This document shows, piece by piece, positions 59,223-64,000 of a stretch of 64,000 bases of DNA. Numbering within the stretch: the stretch's first letter is position 1; every line of letters begins with the position of its first letter. This DNA comes from Nocardia albiluteola (GTDB taxonomy: Bacteria; Actinomycetota; Actinomycetes; Mycobacteriales; Mycobacteriaceae). The notes below the pieces were generated by a model, which was given only the letters and a program-made list of their open reading frames with translations, was not told the origin of the DNA and made no database searches. The position numbers and the translations under genes were made by a program. Location: the NCBI RefSeq assembly GCF_018860155.1, contig NZ_JAHKNI010000016.1:62001-126000 (forward strand). Direction: 5' to 3'.

Positions 59223-61741
59223 TGGCATTCGAGCGCGATCTGCAGCCCACCGCCGCCATTCGCGGGAATTTGCAATTCACGCACAGTGGGCTGGTCACCG
59301 CGACCTACTTCGTCAACCCGCTCGGCTACGGATTGCGCAAGTCCAGCGATAAGTACGACGTCAAGGCCGCGCATCACTCGCTTGTCACCAATCTTCCGAA
59401 CGGCTCTCTGCTGCTGGGAATTCAGGCCAGGCTCAACACCCTCGACGTGCTCGGTAAGATGGTCGAGGGCGTGGATCTGGACGACTGCGAGGACTATGCG
59501 CTCGAGGTCGTCGCCTCCTACGAGCGGATTCGCGCGATCTCCCCCCACACGCGGCTGTACCTGCTGTCCATTCCGGTCGGGGCCGGCAATCAGGCGACAT
59601 CGGCGCTCTCGCGGATGTGGCGCGGCAGCACCACCACGATCGACGCGACCGCGTTGTCCGCCGCGGATCTGCAGCAGTACGACGACAAGGCCGCCGAGAT
59701 CCTCTCGCGCATCGGCGACGATTTCGAACCGGTTCCCGTCCCGGCGGCGTTGTTCCAATGGCTGTGGGAGCACTATCTGTCGCGGGGAGCCATCGGTGAT
59801 CCCGACGCGCCGACCCGGGCGGGAGTGCTGGACGACGTCACAGCGGCGGTATTCCGTTCCGCGGCTCTGGACGAGGGCGCGCAGACCGATAACGGCCGCC
59901 GCATCCGGCCCTCGTTCGTTCCGGTGGTCAAGGTGGCTCAGTCCGAATTCGACTGGCCCTCCTATCAGACGATGCTCACCCCGCGCTCATTCCCGTACTC
60001 GGGCATGAGTTTTCCCGGCGGCAGCGAATTCCTCGCCGTGCTCGAGGGCCTGACCGACGTGACCGTCGACTGGGGCATCCGGATATCCACCAAACCGGCC
60101 GAGCAGGTGCTCAAGGACAACGAGCTGAATCTGCGCCGCCTGGGCGAGCAGATGGACCAGCGCGACCAGGAGATCTCCTTCGCCCAGAACACGCTGATGT
60201 CCAAGGCCCGGATGCTGGGGGAATATCAGAACCATTTCGAGGCCAACGGTGGCGAATCGGAGGTCAGTTTCACCACCGTCATCGCGGTCGGCGGGCACAC
60301 CCGCGAGGAGACCCTGGATGCGGTCAATACGCTGAAGCGGCGCTACAAGCGGTTTCAGGTCGATATGACCGCACCGGTGGGCGCGCAGGTGGATCTGTGG
60401 TCGATGCTGATTCCGGGCAGCTCGCCGCGGCGCGCCTACGACGATTTTGCGCACATCGTGCCCTCGGACATGTGGGCCGGTTTTGTGCCGTTCACCTCGA
60501 GTCAGGTCGGTGACGACAGCGGTCCCGTGATCGGGGTCAACCTGATGTCGGGCAATTTCGAGCCGATCCATTTCAGCATCATGGAGGCCGCGCTGCACGA
60601 TTTGTCGGCCTCGTTCGCGGTGACCGGCGAGCTCGGGTCCGGGAAGTCGTATCTGCTGAAGCTGATCGCGGTGCTGGTGCACGATATGGGCGGGCAGTTT
60701 CTCGCCATCGACCGCAGTCAGGTGGGGGAGTGGGCGTACTTCGCGGATTCGATCGACGATGCGGTCGTCATCGATCTGAGTAATCCGACCGTGTCGCTGG
60801 ATCCGCTGCGACTGTTCAATCCCCGCATTGCCGGGGAGCGGGCGATGGATTCGGTGCTGCCGCTGTTGGATCTGTCGCCGACGAGCGGTGCGGGCGCGGC
60901 ATTCGGGAATCTGCTGACGCCGAAAAGCATTGTCCAGTACAACATCCGGTCGATGCACGATCTGCTCCAGGTGGTGCTGCGGCTGCGCGCGGAGGGGATC
61001 GGGGACGAGTATTCCGACCTGGCCGCGCGGCTGGGCACCATCGTGGACCGGGTGCCGGTGCTGTTCGATCCCGATCTGCCCGTATTGCGACTGGACGCGG
61101 CTGCGACCGTCATTCGCAGCCACGGCCTGTCGCTGCCCACGGCCGAGGAGCTCACCACCCCGCACCTGTACAACCGGTTGCCGCTGACCAAGCGCCTGGG
61201 TACCGCCCTGTACGAACTGGTGGGTGTGACCGCGCGCGAGGCCTTCCTGACCGACAACGGGCGATTCGGACTGCTGATCGGCGACGAGGCTCATCACTTC
61301 ACCCAGACGCAAGTGGGTGCGTCGGTCACCTCCGATTTCAGTCGCGACGGCCGAAAGCATTTGGCCGCAATAGGTTTGGCGTCACATGACCCGGCCACCG
61401 ACTTTCAGGGAGCGGCGCACAATCTGATTCCGAACCGATTCGTGTTCCGTCAGCGTGACGAGACTCTGGCCCGGAACAGCCTGGAGTGGCTGGGTGTGGA
61501 TCTGGAGGAGGCGCCTTTCCTGCTGCAAGTTTTACGGGAGGAGACCTCGCCGCCGGTCGGGCAGGGGCGGCAGGTACCAGAGGAACGGCGCGGGGAGATG
61601 TTCATGCGGGATGCGCTCAACCGGATCGGGCGCGGCAAGGTGTTGGGTCCTGCGCGCCAGGATCGTGCGGCGGCGATCGGTAGTACACCGACCTCGCCGG
61701 AACAGCTCCGCGGATTGACCGAACGACGGGCATTGCCGTGA
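59222..61741 (+). CDS. VirB4/TraE-like conjugation ATPase
   Basis: An 839-residue ATPase that should power assembly or substrate passage in the secretion machine. The N-terminal 440 residues form the VirB4 recruitment domain. Walker A is GELGSGKSYLLK at about 469-480 and Walker B is LLIGDEAHH near 684-692, followed by the SHDPATDF/R-finger-type region. It overlaps the preceding gene by TGATG and the following gene by GTGA. Confidence 0.85.
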   Translation: MAFERDLQPTAAIRGNLQFTHSGLVTATYFVNPLGYGLRKSSDKYDVKAAHHSLVTNLPNGSLLLGIQARLNTLDVLGKMVEGVDLDDCEDYALEVVASYERIRAISPHTRLYLLSIPVGAGNQATSALSRMWRGSTTTIDATALSAADLQQYDDKAAEILSRIGDDFEPVPVPAALFQWLWEHYLSRGAIGDPDAPTRAGVLDDVTAAVFRSAALDEGAQTDNGRRIRPSFVPVVKVAQSEFDWPSYQTMLTPRSFPYSGMSFPGGSEFLAVLEGLTDVTVDWGIRISTKPAEQVLKDNELNLRRLGEQMDQRDQEISFAQNTLMSKARMLGEYQNHFEANGGESEVSFTTVIAVGGHTREETLDAVNTLKRRYKRFQVDMTAPVGAQVDLWSMLIPGSSPRRAYDDFAHIVPSDMWAGFVPFTSSQVGDDSGPVIGVNLMSGNFEPIHFSIMEAALHDLSASFAVTGELGSGKSYLLKLIAVLVHDMGGQFLAIDRSQVGEWAYFADSIDDAVVIDLSNPTVSLDPLRLFNPRIAGERAMDSVLPLLDLSPTSGAGAAFGNLLTPKSIVQYNIRSMHDLLQVVLRLRAEGIGDEYSDLAARLGTIVDRVPVLFDPDLPVLRLDAAATVIRSHGLSLPTAEELTTPHLYNRLPLTKRLGTALYELVGVTAREAFLTDNGRFGLLIGDEAHHFTQTQVGASVTSDFSRDGRKHLAAIGLASHDPATDFQGAAHNLIPNRFVFRQRDETLARNSLEWLGVDLEEAPFLLQVLREETSPPVGQGRQVPEERRGEMFMRDALNRIGRGKVLGPARQDRAAAIGSTPTSPEQLRGLTERRALP

Positions 61742-64000
61742 AAACCGGTGTTGTCCAGTGGATTCTGAGCTATCTGAAGCCGCCACGACCGGCGTCCGAT
61801 GCGGACTTCCTGCGGTGGGAGCAGGAGCTGTTCGATTCCGGGCGCTGGCAACCGCGGGCGTTATTGCGGCGGTGCCGGGGCTGGGTCACCGCGACCCGGC
61901 GGCGCAAGTGGCTGGCCGGGCTGTTCGCGGCGGTGATGCTGCTGCTCGTGTTGCCGATGGGCTTGGGCGCGGTGGCGACGGCACAGACCACGGCGACCAC
62001 GCCGAGCTCGGTATCGAGCGTGAACAGCGCCCTGAGCTGGACGGGGGTCACCGACACTTCCGGCGTTCCCCTGACGAGTTACGTCTTCGCCTCGGCCGGC
62101 GACAGCATATTCCACCCGAAGAACACGGCGATGGCCTTCATGCTGGGGCTGGAATACGCGGGCTGGATGGTCATCGTGATCACGGCGATCTGGCTGATCG
62201 GCTACGCGTTGAGTTTCAAGTGGCTCAACCTGTTCGGCACGGCGCTCGTGGATGTCTCCGAGAAATTTTCGAGCCAGCTGGCGACCACGATCGTCCTGGT
62301 CACCTGTGCGACCATCGGCGCATTCATCGTGGCGTACTTCGTGGTCCGCGGATTCCATGCCAAGGCCACGGCGCAGATAGCGACCATGCTGCTGGTCGGG
62401 GTGATCGGGCCGCTGTACCTGGCGCATCCGATGTCGGATGCGATGTCCTCGAACGGCCTGCTGGCCCAGGGGCGGGATCTGGGAATTTCGGTGGCCGCGG
62501 GTTTGAACGGCACCGACACCACCGACCCGGCCAGACTGGTGGCGACGATGCAGACCGACCTGGCGGACAATTTCGCGCGACATCCCCTGCAGGTGTGGAA
62601 TTTCGGGCACGAGATCGATACCGAGCCGGGATGCGCACAGGCCTGGACGTCCGCCGTGGCCACCGGGAACGAGGGCACGGTCAAGAGCGCCATGCAATCG
62701 TGCGGGGACGGTTCCGCGTACAACGCCGCCAATAATCCCAGTGTCGGCCAGATCGGCGCGGGGATTCTGCTGTTGTTCGCCGGGGCAATTCTGCTGCTGT
62801 TCGGCGCGTATCTGGCAATCAAGGTGATCAAGTCGGCGCTGGGCGTTATCTGGGCCGGATTTCAGTCGATCATCGGATTTGCCGGGAGCGGGTTCATCTA
62901 TGGGCCGCCGCAGATATTTCTGGTTCGGAGTGTCGTAGACGGATTCATCGCCGCCGGGGAGATGGCGATGTATGTCATCTTCACCGGGATCTATGTGCTG
63001 TTCATGGGTGACCTGTTCTCGGTGGCGGGCGGGCAGGTGATGTCCGTATTCGTCATCGGGGCGATTGTGGAGATCGTCGCGATAGTCCAGCTGCGGCATG
63101 TGGGGGCGAGCATGCAGCGGGCCCGTCAGTGGACGACCAATCGGCTGGGGCTGGCGATCCAGGGCGCCGGAGGCGGAGGCGGAGGCGGCGGTGGCGGGGG
63201 AGCGGGGTTCGGCACGGGGGGCGCGGGTTCGATGACCGCGATGGGCGCACTCGGGAATATTAGTGCTCTGAATGGTAATCCGTTGGTGGCATGGGCAGCG
63301 CTCGGAACGCCGAATCCGATCAGCCCCCTTTCTCGGGTGAACAAGAAGATGACCCAGTTGAATAAGAGAATGCTCCTGGATGATCGGTTCAAAGACCCCA
63401 AGGGTGTCGGGCTACAGGGGATGATGCAGGCGGTGCAACTTGGGGCCGCAGCAAAGCGGGGTGCCAGGGCGTACGGTGGGATCAATACGTTCCTCGGTGG
63501 TGGTGCTGCGTTCAATGAAATGAAGACGATGGGAGGTGGATTATCCGATTTTGCCGGTGCCTTGATGGCTGCTGGATTCAAAGATGACAGGATTATCTAT
63601 CATCTTCAGCGGTCGTTTGGTAAAGTCGAACAGAACGCTGCGAATTACATACTATCCGATCAACTGCTCGCTAACGCGGTCGCGGCCATGCAGCGGGCGC
63701 AGTCGTCGGCGGTTCGATTCGTTGATGGCGATCCGAATCAGAGCCCATTCGAGGTGGCAGCGGACTACGCTGCGCTGGAGTCGGCAGTGTTCATGTATCG
63801 CGGCGCGCTCCGCAATGGTATTACGCTTGACGGTGGGGCAGCGAGTGGTCCGGAGCGCGACTTTGCCGACCTCTATATGAGGAATCCCGATATGGCTTTG
63901 TGGAAGGAGCTGAACAAATTGGCAGAGGGGGATGAGCTGGCAATGGGTACCGGCAACCTGGCCGGAATCGACTCGATTGGTGCACAGCGGCTGAAAACGT
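61738..64000 (+). CDS. VirB6/TrbL-like multi-spanning conjugation protein (runs off the window)
   Basis: An open frame of at least 754 codons, starting GTG in a GTGA overlap with the VirB4-like gene. It has one early hydrophobic helix (about residues 56-78, followed by an Ala-Gln end like a signal anchor), five or six membrane helices between about residues 140 and 465, a glycine-rich run near residue 480 (ten Gly), then a soluble C-terminal part. This suits a VirB6/TrbL-type pore protein with an added soluble domain. From roughly 63,230 on the sequence is less G+C-rich than elsewhere. The 3' end lies beyond the window. Confidence 0.75.
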   Translation, partial: MKTGVVQWILSYLKPPRPASDADFLRWEQELFDSGRWQPRALLRRCRGWVTATRRRKWLAGLFAAVMLLLVLPMGLGAVATAQTTATTPSSVSSVNSALSWTGVTDTSGVPLTSYVFASAGDSIFHPKNTAMAFMLGLEYAGWMVIVITAIWLIGYALSFKWLNLFGTALVDVSEKFSSQLATTIVLVTCATIGAFIVAYFVVRGFHAKATAQIATMLLVGVIGPLYLAHPMSDAMSSNGLLAQGRDLGISVAAGLNGTDTTDPARLVATMQTDLADNFARHPLQVWNFGHEIDTEPGCAQAWTSAVATGNEGTVKSAMQSCGDGSAYNAANNPSVGQIGAGILLLFAGAILLLFGAYLAIKVIKSALGVIWAGFQSIIGFAGSGFIYGPPQIFLVRSVVDGFIAAGEMAMYVIFTGIYVLFMGDLFSVAGGQVMSVFVIGAIVEIVAIVQLRHVGASMQRARQWTTNRLGLAIQGAGGGGGGGGGGGAGFGTGGAGSMTAMGALGNISALNGNPLVAWAALGTPNPISPLSRVNKKMTQLNKRMLLDDRFKDPKGVGLQGMMQAVQLGAAAKRGARAYGGINTFLGGGAAFNEMKTMGGGLSDFAGALMAAGFKDDRIIYHLQRSFGKVEQNAANYILSDQLLANAVAAMQRAQSSAVRFVDGDPNQSPFEVAADYAALESAVFMYRGALRNGITLDGGAASGPERDFADLYMRNPDMALWKELNKLAEGDELAMGTGNLAGIDSIGAQRLKT

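Overview
The window is high-G+C actinobacterial DNA, densely coded on both strands, most likely from Nocardia or a close mycolic-acid relative. The pointers are a KasA-like ketosynthase and a FadD32-like fatty acyl-AMP ligase, a DesA-type acyl-ACP desaturase, two F420/deazaflavin-type (Ddn-like) reductases, a DinB-fold mycothiol-transferase-like protein, a WhiB protein, VapBC remnants and an EthA-like monooxygenase. No rRNA, tRNA, CRISPR array or transposase was seen. At least twelve genes carry a TAnnnT -10 hexamer exactly 6-7 nt before their start codon, the signature of leaderless transcripts common in this phylum.

Region by region. 0-12.4 kb: Ddn-like reductase, a proline-rich membrane protein, a pentapeptide-repeat protein, a YczE-type membrane protein, then trpS preceded by a 12-codon leader peptide with two tandem Trp codons and a terminator/antiterminator pair (a ribosome-mediated attenuator). 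Next come a VIT-family metal transporter, a methyltransferase, a threonine aldolase, an oxidoreductase divergent from a TetR gene with two matching operators, a MarR-controlled hydrolase/PEBP pair, and a second-type YidC with its small membrane partner. 12.4-24.5 kb: an unknown gene behind a perfect LexA (SOS) box, an isolated ctaD, an SDR/SnoaL-like pair beside a TetR gene, an AraC gene divergent from an EthA-like Baeyer-Villiger monooxygenase, an alkylguanine transferase, a DUF1254 protein, a broken DUF3159-like gene, a second VIT transporter and an acyl-ACP desaturase.

24.8-41.6 kb: KasA-like synthase and FadD32-like ligase (lipid chain building and activation, away from the usual mycolate locus); an unknown TPR-like pair; a MarR-MFS-YceI operon in which the exporter carries three C-terminal Ig-like domains and the YceI protein carries a fourth; a TetR gene with paired operators; a HEAT-like unknown; a small secreted protein; a methyltransferase; lipB; DoxX; a DinB-fold protein; and a VapB antitoxin whose VapC toxin is destroyed by a 2-nt deletion. 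41.8-51.4 kb: a PLP decarboxylase, an ankyrin-like unknown, a DUF475/TerC-like membrane protein, a TetR/Ddn-like divergent pair, a DUF885 peptidase, a small lytic-transglycosylase-like secreted protein and a TerD protein.

51.6-64 kb: a large LuxR-family ATPase regulator, a WhiB protein, a ROK protein and a PAS-like protein lead into a tightly coupled type IV secretion/conjugation-like operon (TcpC/VirB8-like, two small membrane proteins, VirB4-like ATPase, VirB6-like multi-spanning protein) that runs off the right end. The far right end looks less G+C-rich than the rest, consistent with a mobile or acquired locus.
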